From Mortierella sp. BCC40632 (Eukaryota; Mortierellomycota; Mortierellomycetes; Mortierellales; Mortierellaceae), in NCBI GenBank assembly GCA_011634665.1, contig WAEK01000001.1, forward strand, positions 2,478,001-2,542,000: a DNA stretch of 64,000 bases. Reading direction: 5' to 3'. The notes under the pieces are model-generated. The model searched no databases and was not told the DNA's origin. It saw only the letters and a program-made list of their open reading frames with translations. Shown here in pieces: positions 36,101-51,006 of this stretch. The translations under genes and the position numbers were made by a program. Position 1 is the first letter of the stretch, and each line of letters begins with the position of its first letter.

Positions 36101-36590
36101 CCATGGTGGTAACTCAGGTTTGAGATCCCGATTAAGTTCATTTGATTTGGACTCGGATGAGATTGAGCGTGATGGTCTTGACTGTGACCTTCCCTCGTCT
36201 GCATCTTCGTCCTCCTCGCCGGCTCTGAGTGCAAGTGATTACGGATCGTCACCCAAGCCAACATCACACCATATGCACCAGATGCACATGAACTTTTCCA
36301 AACTACTCCACGTCTCCTCGTCCTCATCATCATCATCTACTTCTTCTATCGCCGTTCAGTCTTCAACAGTGGTTTCCAATGTTACCGCGACACTTTCATT
36401 GGAAGAAGAAGGGGTGTTGTCCGAGACTGAGGTCGAAGGGGAGACCGAGCCGATGGTTCGAGCTTTGTTGCCGACTGCTCTTCCTAGTCAGTATTTCCCA
36501 TCGGATCATATCCCACTGGCAGCCGTCTTCCGAGAGCGCGATTTTGTCCCAAACACGACCATTGCATCTACTCATACTCTTAGGACGTGA
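33169..36590 (+). CDS. CCR4/Angel-type endonuclease-exonuclease-phosphatase protein
   Basis: Member of the EEP superfamily branch that includes Ccr4, Nocturnin and Ngl/Angel deadenylases, which shorten poly(A) or process RNA ends. Six exons (33169-33752, 33895-33947, 34220-34291, 34403-34563, 34813-34943, 35252-36590) join in phase to 779 residues. The N-terminal 195 residues are disordered and His/Arg-rich; no leucine-rich repeats are seen, unlike Ccr4 itself. The nuclease begins at REWKY and FVVMSWNLLSP. The metal-binding glutamate is in ADIICLQELE, the Asp/Asn in LAGDFNS, and the final Asp-His in FPSDHIPL. Between IDYLFHD and SDHIPL lies an insert of about 190 low-complexity residues (Asn/Ser/His-rich). 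Angel/Ngl-like is favoured over Ccr4. Confidence 0.85.
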
Positions 36591-36679
36591 TGGAGGAATG
36601 GATTTGATCTGGACGAAAAAGGAACTCTTTTTTTTTTTTTTTTTTTTATCCTGCATGCTACCATTTTATAACCTTTGTA

Positions 36680-36711
<32 letters not shown>

Positions 36712-36813
36712 TTTCATTCGTTGCGCGAATCTGTAAAATAGCTTTTTTTTTTTGTACCCATAACTTCTTTTTTCCTTGAAAAAAAAAAAAAAAAATCATC
36801 GCTTTGTTTTTTT

Positions 36814-36895
<82 letters not shown>

Positions 36896-37123
36896 CCGCG
36901 GTATTTTTTGATAATATGTTTAAAGGGGGTGTGAGGTAGAAAGAGAGAAAGAGATAGAGAGAAGTGATCGGCATGTGTGTGTCATCAAGGTGAAATTAGG
37001 TGGGAGCAATACGCAAAAAAAAAAAAAAAAAAAATAGTCTGTAGTAACCGAGTGACGGTTTGTGCGACATGAAGAAGTGACATCTCTTCCATAAACTACT
37101 CAGAAAATGCTTTTATCACTTCC
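36591..37123. other. convergent 3' flanks with simple repeats
   Basis: Between the nuclease gene and SEC12, which end towards each other. It holds a T run (36629-36647), a CT run (36679-36702), an A run (36779-36795), the GA microsatellite 36819-36891 and an A run at 37015-37034. Confidence 0.6.
36819..36891. repeat. (GA)n microsatellite
   Basis: About 73 bases of uninterrupted GA in the shared 3' region of the nuclease gene and SEC12. Confidence 0.97.
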
Positions 37124-39469
37124 TCAGGCCTTTGAGTTCTGATAAACCTGGATAAGGACGGCGAGGAACAGGAAAAGAAGCGCCATCACCAAAAGAACAA
37201 AGTTGTTGTCTATTTTGCAAAAAAATAAATAAATAAATAGAAATCAAAGAGCCGTGAGTGATGGATCATGAGCAGGTCGCATTATAGGGTTTTCGAGACA
37301 ACAGCTTCTAAAAAAAGGTTCCCGATACTTACTCTTTGGGAAAGTCTTTGGAACGGTAATGACAGTGCAGGTGGTATCAATCGACCCGGTCACGAGCTGT
37401 GTCGAATCATTGTTGAATGCCAACGACGTGATGACAAACACGTGGGTCTTTGGAACCGTCATCAACACCTTGAGTGTCTTGCTACTGCAGATTCGGACAG
37501 AGAGGTCGGATGAGGTAAAGGCAATCAACTTGCCATCGGGACTAGATTATCAAGAAAGAGCGGACAAAATTTCTGTTGTTAGGGAAATAGGCGCAATAAA
37601 AAACGACCAAGTGTTCCTTTAGCTCTGCCCTCCTTATGAAATCGAATTTCTTAAGGACTCGTATAAAATTGTAAAGAAGATTATAATAGAATACCTGACA
37701 GCACAAGTCATGATCGGTTTTGATCCAACAGTCAGTGTGCGTAGCCTTGTCCAGTTGGTGGCGTCCCACATACAGACAAATGGTTTCTGGTTCGCAGTTC
37801 CGTTCACAATCGTATACAACACATTGGCAAACGCGCCTCGACCAAATCGACAAAAACGGAATTGGCATGCCTTCTTTTGGTTCAATACAGGGTTCGTGAT
37901 CGCCTCCACAACTGTACCCGTCTCTGTTGAAATAATCCAGAGGTTCTGCGATGACACTGCAGCGATCTATTCAAATTTGGCGAAGAACAAAAAAAAAGGA
38001 GTGGATTGGGTTAGCTATTTTTTTTTCTTGACTAAAATAGCTCTTTGTGACGGACGAATCCCAAAAAAATATAGACAATCAATCATGCAGTGACAACAGT
38101 ACATGTGCTCCATCTGACGAAAAATCAACGTCGAGAATCTCGTGTCCCTTGAACTGGGTCACAGGGATTGCTAGGGTCAGACTAGGGTAGTTGAGCAAAG
38201 CGATCTATTATCCGTGGGAAGAGAGCGATCAGTGAGGGCAATTTGCCAAGGCAGAAAAACTGGTGATCCCTCTTTGGATCACCCTACAAAAAAAAAAAAA
38301 AAACCTCGGCAACTGCTTCTTGGTTGCAATCATCAGTAGGGGGTACGAACTATTCCAAAATCTACCAACTTACAACTCCATCAGTGCCTCCAGTGGCCAA
38401 CAGGCTTCCGTCTCTGCTAAAGCGGACAACTTTCTAAAATTATGAAGGAAAAAAAAAATGTCCAGATCATCATTTCATTAGCTTTTGGTCATATTACCTG
38501 CACTTGCATCATTCATTCGCTTGTTGTCATTGTCATCAAAAATGTACCTGATAGTCATCTGGGTTCAAGCTAACCATAGTCTTTTTGTTGTGCACAGACT
38601 CAATCCTAAGTCAGATATGTATAGGTGTATAGGAAGGACAAGAAAAAAAAAAAAAAAGTGAGCATCGGGTCTTTTTGGAGCATTGCAGGGAAATGAACTA
38701 AAGCTTCGTTAACAAAACACACAAAGCTCTGGGGGCTGCATACCTTTCGCTCGAGTACTGAAAGATCCTACAGTTCTCATTTTCGCCTGCCTTGATTTTG
38801 TTTTCAGAGCTATTGATACCAAACGCCAGCGCTGATTCCTGTCAAATAAAAGGCGTAGCCATCCGATCGTTAATTTGTGGTGACGGTAAAAAAAAAAAAA
38901 AAAAGCACCGCGTTGGTCATAAACGTATAAAAAAATCATATGCAGGGAAGAAAAAGACAAAGAGAAAGAGGGATGAGGCGTCACTGACCACCACTACGCT
39001 CTTAATGGATGGTACTTGCGCACTTCTATTACCTTTGGGTGGACGCCCATGGACATTGGCGCGTCCTCATCACGACTGAGCTCTTTCTCAACGATCGGCT
39101 TTAACGTCTTGTTTTGGCTATCGATGTTGAAGATAGACTGGTGGTAAAGTAGGGTGGGGTTGGTGAGGACCAGGTTAGCCAAATGGCAGTTAGGGAAGGC
39201 TCATTGCCACAAACTAATGAAACACTGACACTAGAAGGAAAAAACGCTCCAGCCAACATGACCGTAATGGCATTTCCTCTCTTATCGGGAAGGGGAGAGA
39301 AGGTCATGGCATGAAAAAAAAAAAAAAGCACCATTTAGGTCCTTACAATTTTGTTCTTGACGCCGGAGCGCCCTGCACCTCCACCACCGGCGAGAATTAG
39401 GTTGTTGTCGTCGGTAAACCCAACGCAGTAGATGGGTGTCCCGACCTTGTGTGTAAAGCTGGCGGCCAT
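37124..39469 (-). CDS. SEC12: Sec12/PREB-like Sar1 exchange factor
   Basis: ER membrane protein that loads GTP on Sar1 to start COPII vesicle budding. About nine exons on minus; first 39347-39469, second 39033-39137, last near 37124-37210. The N-terminus MAASFTHKVGTPIYCVGF starts the WD40-like propeller, followed by the glycine-rich GGGGAGRSGVKN loop, the Sec12/PREB hallmark that binds the activating potassium ion. Propeller blades follow: VVRFSRDGSLLATGGTDG, GHEILDVDFSSDG, SPDGKLIAFTSSDLS and SLAFNNDSTQLVTGS. The final exon encodes one membrane span (FVLLVMALLFLFLAVLI) near the C-terminus, as in PREB, with a very short lumenal end. Four introns carry runs of 13-17 T on the sense strand. Internal exon edges were not all computed. 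Confidence 0.9.
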
Positions 39470-39643
39470 GCTCGGTGTAGTTTTTTTGTTGGCAAGAATG
39501 GTATTGATGAACTGGGCCAGTCCGATGGAATGAGGAGCTTCCTTTTCACTTCGAAACTTTTTTTATCAAGCCAGGGCTCAGAACAGTTAAGGGGTCTTTA
39601 GGCATTCAGTTGTCAGCTTTATTTCTACGTGGGGGTTTGGTGT

Positions 39644-40423
39644 TCAAAGAGTTCCACTCTGCCGCTCGTGGAGTGCTGTGGCAATTACCTGAGTGACACT
39701 CTCTAGTTCTGCTCCCAGCTCCAGCAATAAGCCTAGTATCATACACGGGGATCGTTAGTATTTCAGCACTCTATCTATGAGCCACTACCATGAAAAAATA
39801 AATCAAGCGTTTAAACGAAGGAAGGATTCTTTGGTTCTTTACCTGTGTTGGCGTTGCTATTCGCAACAAAGGTCGTGATCAGCGAGGCATGGTTGAACTG
39901 AACAAGCTGGTATACTCCGTAGATGCTGACAATCGATTTGTTCTTCCTCAGTCCAAGTTTCGATGCCTATCTCGTTTCAAACACGCCTTGCTAGTGAGTG
40001 TCCAATCTTCTAGCTTGACTAGCGCTTTCTTATTGGCCATACTACTGACTACGTCCAGATGAAGCGACTGCTACGCCCATTATCCCTGCCACTGAAAAAA
40101 ATAAAAAAGAAAAGTCTGCAAGCTGGCTCCACTTTTTTACCTGATCACTTGCCAAGGCAAATGTGCATCCTAGTGCTGACTCTGTAAACGGAGGCAAGGT
40201 GTTGGGTGCGTTGGCTAGAATGGTTAAAAAAAAAGCTTTTTGAGTTGCTGGGCTTGGCAATGGGACAACCAATAAAAGATCGGTCGTGGCGGATCCATTG
40301 CTCTACCTCTAAGAAGAACGACTCCATCCCGATCGGTCACAACAGCTGACAATAGCCCATCGACTCTATGAAAAAGTAGTATAGGTTTGAGAGTATTAGC
40401 ATTCAATGTCGCGTCAGTCTTTT

Positions 40424-40470
<47 letters not shown>

Positions 40471-40850
40471 AAGAAAGAAAGAAAGAAAGGTGAACCCAAT
40501 CCTAGGAATGAATTAGATGCCCTAATAAGATGATCCCCCACTTTGGTGAAGAAATCCAAATAGTGTCTAGAAGGAATAGATTCCAAAGGAATCTCATAAA
40601 GTAATCATGAGCTCTAGAAAGGCACCAGCGGCGGAGCAAAGTGCTCCTTTGGCGAAATGGGAATCGTCGGTGCAGACAGACGGATCATTACCTTGTTAGG
40701 AGCTTCTCAAAGTGAACAGCAAGTTCCTAGGTAGGGCAAACAGTAGCAAGTCGACATTGGAGTGAGCATTTCGATGTGTGTGAGATTCCAAGAATGTCAG
40801 TGGTGGAAAATTGCTTGTACGAGGAGGAAAAGACTCTCTACCTCTGCCAT
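39644..40850 (-). CDS. LAMTOR3: LAMTOR3/MP1-like Ragulator subunit
   Basis: Roadblock-fold scaffold of the Ragulator complex, which anchors Rag GTPases and TORC1 (and in animals MEK/ERK) to late endosome or lysosome. Six exons on minus (40842-40850, 40692-40726, 40307-40365, 40141-40214, 39843-39966, 39644-39732) join in phase to 129 residues, against about 124 in animals. Diagnostic motifs: FEKLL near the start, VDGLLSAVVTDRDGV, FALASDQ, SKLGLRKNKSIVSIY and the end of the fold, FVANSNANTG. The first exon is only nine bases (Met-Ala-Glu), the least certain part. Intron 2 holds a 40-base poly-T run (sense). The 3' end lies only 175 bases from the SEC12 start. Divergent from pantothenate kinase. 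Confidence 0.88.
40429..40468. repeat. poly-A tract followed by GAAA repeat
   Basis: About 40 A then several GAAA units, inside a LAMTOR3 intron (poly-T on the sense strand). Confidence 0.9.
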
Positions 40851-41900
40851 GGAAGAGTTGAAGGGAGAGCAGGCAGGTAAGCAGGCGTATGGGTAAGGAG
40901 AGCAAGGCTCGGAAAAGAGGATGGCGGGAAAGGAGAGACTCGAGAGAGATTAGTGACAATCGGGCGCTGAAGATTGATGGCTGGTCGGCAACAGCGTCAG
41001 TGGAGTGTAAACTCAAAAGGATCAGACGGATGGAGAGGGGGAAAGCGTGGGGAGAGAAAGAAAGAAAGAGAAAGATTGACGCAGAGCAAGCAATGTGAGT
41101 CTCAGCCTGGGAAGCAATCCGACGGGCTCGATGGAAGCGGGAAAGGTGATCGAGTGGCGGGTACAAGGACTACCACGGTGAGGATGGAGATGCTAGGATG
41201 CATTGCGGTGGTGGCACTCAAACACTGCATTCAGTGGCAGCACACTCGATGGTACCAGACGAATGAAGGTTGCTGATGCCCTGCAGGGGCAGGCGGGGAT
41301 CTCGCTCTGTCACTCTCTATCTCGGACAATGGTCCAAAAAGAGAAGTGGCGAGTGAAGCCATGGCGAGTAGGAGAGGACAGAGAGCATATCTCTCTGTGT
41401 GGGCATCGTACCATGACATGATGGTCTGCTGGACTCGCTGGCCAGTCAACGCGAGGGCCGCCCAAACCGCCCACTTCTATCACCCCAGCCAGGGCACACT
41501 CACTCACACTCACACTTCTAAAGCGCAGACTCGGCGCCTCTCTCTATCGCTGGCCGTTCTCCACTGTTCGCCTCGCCTCACCCCCACCCTTTTTTTTTTT
41601 TTTTTTTTTTTTCTGTCTCTCTTTCCTTTTCTCTTTCTCCTTCTTCACTTTTTCTTTTGTCTTCTTTTCCATTCTCCATCTGTCACCACTTTTCTCTCCA
41701 CTCTTGTCATCACCCCTGCTCAGCGCAGACTCCCCGCTTGTCTTTAATCTCTTTTCTTTCTCTTGATCACTTCCCGATCCTTTCCTTTCCCTTCCCTTCT
41801 CTTTTTTCAATTCCAGACTCTGCCTGCACCCCATCCCTTTGCAACGTCCCTTCCACAATAGAACGCATCACCATCTACACAGGCAAGATCCACACTGACC
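40851..41900. promoter_or_regulatory. divergent promoter region, LAMTOR3 and pantothenate kinase
   Basis: 1.05 kb. The kinase side has a CT-rich leader (41540-41830) with a T run at 41589-41612; the LAMTOR3 side is purine-rich on plus. No clear TATA. Confidence 0.5.
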
Positions 41901-44082
41901 ATGAATGTAATTGGGGCATCCATCTGTGACGAAGAGATCATTGTCCAAGGCGAGGCAAGAGACATTCAGCTCCCAAATACCGAACACGTCTCACAAATTT
42001 CCGTTGATGTAAGTTGAATACCATCCCGTAGTCTATCCTCCCACGCTTCTGTTATCGTTCATCCCGTCCTGTGGGCTTCGGATCGGCCCCGATCCGAAGC
42101 TCAATTCCCTTCATTCAGCGCGGCCGCGCGGCTCAAGATCATACTGAACATGTGCCAAGTAGAAAAAAGTCAACTAATGACTCCATTCTTGGCTGGATCA
42201 ACAGGTCGGAGGATCACTTGCCAAGGTTGTCTACTTTACTCGCCGTGCGGGTCACAAGGGAGGACGTCTCAACTTTCGCAAGTTTGAAACCGAGAAGATT
42301 GATGAATGTATAGACTTTATCGATGGGCTGCTGAAGGAATCCCGAATCCGCAGACCAGGTCAAGACTCTGTCATCAAGGCTACAGGAGGCGGCGCACATC
42401 TGTACTATGATCGGTTCAGAGAGCGTCTTGGAGTCAGCATTCAGAAGGAGGATGAGATGGAGTGCTTGATCACTGGTAAGTAATCCACAGTGGATGGGGG
42501 CGATCCTCTGTGCATGGGACACAAAAAAAAGTCGTGCGATGATTATATTGAAACGGCCGTTCGTGACATTGCTCTTTACCCTGCACCACGATAGGTTTAA
42601 ACTTTCTGATAACGGAGATCCCCTTTGAGGTTTTTACATACAGCGAAGCCAACCCCATGTGTTTCGAGGAAACTCCAGCCAACCCCTTCCCATACATGGT
42701 ACGAAATGGCTGCCACCCATTCCCCGCTGTAGAGAGAGCCCAGTAGACTACGGGACACTCCCTTCGCTCCTTCCTTTTCTTCTTCATCATCCTCGACGTA
42801 TGAGACTCGCCCACTGATCATAGTTCTACTGGCTCTTCTACCTCTACTTGGCGCCATTCCGTCTACCCTTGATAGCTTGTCAATATCGGATCGGGTGTTA
42901 GGTAAGTCTTCCTTGTTATGTTAGAGCCAATTCAAGTCTGCATCTGTGAGAGAATAAGAAGAAAAAAAAAGAGGCGATCTTCACACTGCTCATCCTTTTG
43001 TTTGCTTCTCACTACAATCCAGCATACTCAAGGTGACCAGCAAAACCACATTTGAGAGAATAAGTGGAACTTCAGTAAGTAATGAACGCCTTATCTAAAG
43101 CATGTTCTACTTCCTTTCCCGTCACTAACCCTGCCTGTTTTTCTCTTTTCCCTTCCCTCTAGCTAGGAGGAGGAACTCTCTGGGGCCTTCTCTCTCTATT
43201 GACAGGAGCCAAGACATTCGATGGTATGTCCTAATGACTTTTTATTCCCAGGAGGAGAAACCGACGTTAGATACGTGACAACATGCTATACACTAACGCA
43301 GATCAATCGAACATACACTCGCTAGAAATGTTGGAAGCTAGTCAGGAAGGCGACAACAGGAATGTTGATATGCTTGTCGGTGATATCTATGGAGCAGACT
43401 ATTCAAAGGTCGGCCTCAAATCTACCACGATCGCTTCTTCCATGGGCAAAGTCTTCAAGAAGAACGTAGACAAGAGCAAGTTTAGACCCCAGGATATTTC
43501 TCGATCTTTACTGTACATGGTCAGGTATGCACTCACTCAGAAAGAATCGCTCGTATAGATATTGGGCTAGATTCAGCCCCCTCCCCCCTCTTCATATTCA
43601 GCCCTCTAACTGATAAGGTCACCATTTTTTCCTCTTGTTGCAGTAATAATATTGGTCAGATTGCCTACCTCAATGCCCAAGCCCACAACCTTGACAGGAT
43701 CTACTTTGGCGGTTGCTTTATCCGAGGTAACCAAGTTTGAGTTATGGCGTAATCTGACGGGCTGTCTCAAAAACCTTGTCACATAGACAGATCTTCTAAC
43801 CATATTGTTCCTTCGGACACTTTAGGTCACCCCATCACCATGAACACGCTCTCGTATGCGATTAATTTCTGGTCAAAGGGCTCCAAGAAGGCGCTCTTTC
43901 TCCGCCATGAAGGATTCCTTGGAGCCATTGGTGCCTTTAACCTTTACCCACGACGTAACTCCCGCTCTTTCACGCTACCGGAGCAGATGTCACAAAAGTT
44001 GGCAGCTATGGAGCTTCCCGATGTTGAAGCAACACTGGCACAGGAAACTCTTGATGTAGTCGCTGCAGAGGAATCGGATTGA
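41901..44082 (+). CDS. CAB1: pantothenate kinase (eukaryotic type II)
   Basis: Phosphorylates pantothenate with ATP, the first and rate-setting step of coenzyme A synthesis. Nine exons (41901-42008, 42205-42475, 42595-42698, 42876-42901, 43023-43074, 43163-43223, 43326-43524, 43644-43726, 43826-44082) join in phase to 386 residues, near the size of the eukaryotic catalytic core. Actin-like ATPase motifs are visible: [11 protein letters not shown] (phosphate loop), [50 protein letters not shown], and the closing [20 protein letters not shown]. Exon 4 is only 26 bases. Intron 1 contains two perfect palindromes (42075-42100 and 42118-42129). The symbol follows the yeast gene. Confidence 0.93.
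42075..42100. repeat. perfect 12-bp-arm palindrome in kinase intron 1
   Basis: Arms 42075-42086 and 42089-42100 are exact reverse complements around CC. A second perfect 12-bp palindrome (GCGCGGCCGCGC) lies at 42118-42129. Confidence 0.9.
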
Positions 44083-46107
44083 AAATACACTTTGAAAATA
44101 AAATAAAATAAAAAAAAAAAACGATTGGGCTACCGGAGATACTCCGTGTTGGGAAATCTATTCACTTCGCACATATTTTGACGCTGGTGCACAGCTCTCT
44201 CTCTCTCTCTCTATTTTCAATTTTTAATTTTTTTTCCATCTCCACTCTTATTTCGCTTCCACTCTTGTTAACATCACTACTCTCTTTCCACACCCACTCA
44301 TTGCTGTCACCCCATGCTCAAATAGGAGTCCAGGGTCTCTAGTCCTTCCTTGGCCATAATGGATATCATCCAGGGACCACACTCATGATCTAAAATGTTC
44401 TACGATTAATGGACAACAAATGTTCACTTTCCTCAATTCTGGATTTTCGCTCTTGGGTACGATCTAAATATTTCTTTGTAACCAAGCAAAAGCTAAAACG
44501 ATGCCCGTTGTGTTGATATAGACAAAAAGAATTACATTACACAGCGGGACTCGAGTGCCCAACTGTGACGCTCCAAGTCGACACCCTCAGTCTTAATAAA
44601 AGGCCAGCTTGCACTGAAGATTAGGTCGTCGGGATTTGCTCTCTGATACCAAGAAAAGACAGAAGTGAACTTCATTCAGGCTGTGTTCACAATCAGAAGC
44701 TATCGAGACACTCAGCTCATAGCAGCAATGCCAAGAGCTTTATCGAGGAAGTCAGAGATAATCTCCCTGGTGTAGGAGACCTTTTTTTTTTTTTTTTTTT
44801 TTTTTTTTTGGCTCCAGACAAGCAGCATCAAATGCTTATCCAGCAAGTATGGTTCTGAGATCGACTAAGTAAACATGGCGGTTGCAATAAGCATGCACTT
44901 CCGAACTGGTTTATAAGATCTCTCTGAGCGGATGTAAAGACGCTTTGATGTACACATGACTATGACAGCATCTTGACAATTTGGACAATCTAAAGTGTAT
45001 TCGACCAGCCTTCATCGATAAAGGACAAGTCTATCAGGTCTTTCTGAGTTTGGCCTGGTCACTCTGCTTTGGGCTAACAAGCGTCTAAAAACTTAGTTTT
45101 GAGGAACAATATGACTTTTGACACATGAGAATCCACCGACCAATTCGATTCTTAAGGATGTCATGATCTGTCTTTTAAAGATGGAACCAGAGTTCATCTT
45201 GAGCAAGACCCTTACTGATGTTGGAAGTTGCACAGCAGAAAAGGCAGAGAATATACAGAAAGAGCCAGTCCAAGTGACGAGAGGCCACCTGACTGAGATC
45301 TGGGGTAATGGCTTTTTCGCCATTGGGTACAATAAGCGCAACTTTGTTCTTCATGAGTCCTTTTGGACGGATGGCTTTATCAAATAAAAGGCACTTCACC
45401 AGCCTATCTTCAAGCACCGCCGATGGTCCGAGCTTAAAAGGCAAGAAAAGCCCACTGCTGGTGAGTAAGATGGAGAGCTAGGTACTTTCTCTCTACGGTA
45501 GCGAGACTGACATAGAAGGCAATGCGGTAAGAATCAGTGAGAGATCGACCAAGGAACGACTTGAAACGCTTTACAACGATGGCCAGTGACAAATTTGGAA
45601 GCGTCGAGCATGGAGCCGGAAAAAGGCAATTCAAGAAGATTCTCGGCGCTTGAGTGATCAGCTTTTGGAGGTGGTGGGTGGATCAACTGCAGCCGAGAGA
45701 AAGGGCGAAGGCTAGGCCATCATTATAATCGCGATCTCGAAGAATTGGGCTGAACAATCGCGCCTATCGTCGATGCATACGTCTTCCCAGTCATACTTTA
45801 TACAAAAGACAAGCACAGGCAACGTTATGTTCTGGGAAGGATCTTCGCAAATTTTAATACTGGAAGCTATTTTTTTTTCTTTCTCCCCGGCTCATCCACT
45901 TGACTGGATCGTTGTTGGAGTCAACTTCTTTGAAGTGTCCTGTCTGTTATGACAGTGTTGGCCAAGCGAGTTCCTATCGACTATACTGTATACTGCTCCA
46001 ATTTTAGTGGCGTGGCGTGACGTATTTAGTGCGTCCGTACAGATTTTTTGAGGAACTCCAGACTCACTTTCTTTTTGAAATCAATCTGTGTCCAAGACGA
46101 CCGTACC
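44083..46107. other. gap with degraded ORF
   Basis: 2 kb between pantothenate kinase and GEM1. It has the kinase 3' flank with an A run (44110-44121), a CT run (44194-44212), a poly-T run (44783-44809) and coding-like but broken plus-strand sequence (45118-45710). The last 250 bases hold the GEM1 promoter; no TATA seen. Confidence 0.5.
45118..45710 (+). pseudogene. broken ORF, possible repeat-family relic
   Basis: An open frame at 45118-45387 reads like protein (VTRGHLTEIWGNGFFAIGYNKRN, then FVLHESFWTDGFIK). It continues past a TAA into KALHQPIFKHRRWSELKRQ. Further segments in shifted frames (SETDIEGNAVRISERSTKERL near 45500-45560, then KRRAWSRKKAIQED) are also protein-like. Several stops and at least one frameshift break it. 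It looks like a decayed gene or the ORF of a repetitive element; no family recognised. Confidence 0.35.
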
Positions 46108-49615
<3,508 letters not shown>

Positions 49616-51006
49616 TAGGAGGCTGACCTTGAGCGAAGGAAAACAATGATCATCATGGAGAAAAAGTGGTGCCGAGGATACGAATACCAATAGATGAGCA
49701 GGCACGCAACACAGGCTTATTTTGTGCGCGACCCAGGTTGCCCAGGACGTGTCTCTGCAGCGACGAATAAACGGATGGCGGACTGGGAGCGGAAGCAACG
49801 GAACACGCGCGTTATTTTTTTCCTCTCTCTCTCTCTCTCTCTTTTTCTCATACTCTCTCACCCTCTCACATCACTCGCCAAAGCCAGTCCAGAAAGCTCG
49901 TAATAAAGGAGAGGCTGGACAGGGCCCGCGGGCCGCGGCCGTCTTGCCTTGTCTTGCCTACTTTTTTTTTTTTTTTTTTGCCTTGTCTTGTCTTTGGGTG
50001 GTGGTGCTTCCATTTGTATCCTCTTTTTCTTGTCTCTTTCATTCGCTCATTCTTCTTGCATCCACCTATTCACTCACTCATTCACTCTTCTCACATCCTC
50101 ATTCTCAACTCCCTTTTGCAGGCTGCACTGCCCAGCCGCATTGAATGACCTCTGTCCTCTGACCTCTTCCTGTACTCTGCTCTCTCGCCGCCGCCCCTCC
50201 TTCCCGCACCCACCGCCTCCGCTCTCGCCGCTCCCCTTCGCCCTGTCCTCCCCATCTGTCCCGCTTTTCACCTCTTTCCCGGTGTCGTCGTCCTTGATGG
50301 TAAATGCCACGCCTGTCTTCTTCCTCTAATTCGGTGGCGCTCCCCTCTCCCCCCTCCCTCCTCCCCCTCCTCCTCCTCCTCCTCCTCCTCCTCCTCCTCG
50401 ATGCGAGCCACGAGGCGCTGCATGCGAATGGCGACAGCGATGCAAAGAGCCCGTCCGAACTATTCCAATGTCCCTGTACCTGCTGAACTGAACCTTCTCT
50501 TCTGCCGATGACGCTCTGCTGGAGGAAAATAGAGAGAAGAGAACGAGAGAGATAGACGAGGCGTGCGAGAATGAGTGGAAAAAAGAGAGCGAGCTAGGTC
50601 GTTTTGCACGCCTCTTCTTGTGGAACAGATCAAAATGAATGTACCATCTCTTCCCGATCCATTGGAGGCTCGTCCATCCTTGATTCCCTAACCTCTCCAA
50701 GGAAAACCCTCAACCTTCGACTGACGTTCACTCCTTTGCTGCCTTTCCGCACTCTTCCCTTCTCCATTGTAGTCTATTGTGCCCTCGACTAGGCTAGGCA
50801 CAGCCCGGCACCAAGACCAACCAGTACCCGCGGACGTGAGGACGGCAAAGTCGCAGGCTGAGAGTACCACCTCTATTGCTGGATTAGCTCCATCTTATCG
50901 CCATGTTGACCAAGGTGATCATTTGCCTGGTCTCGCCAACAGTCGACACTACGCTGCGGCAGCTCTCTCTGGCCTTGCTGGTCGTGAAAGCACTCGTCAC
51001 CAAACT
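49616..51006. other. spacer and long leader of the Zds-like gene
   Basis: GEM1 3' flank, a CT run (49823-49842), a GGGCCCGCGGGCC-like palindrome near 49922-49934, a T run (49963-49979) and a pyrimidine-rich leader with a CTC trinucleotide run (50367-50399). An in-frame ATG at 50779 could extend the next protein by 76 residues. Confidence 0.5.
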
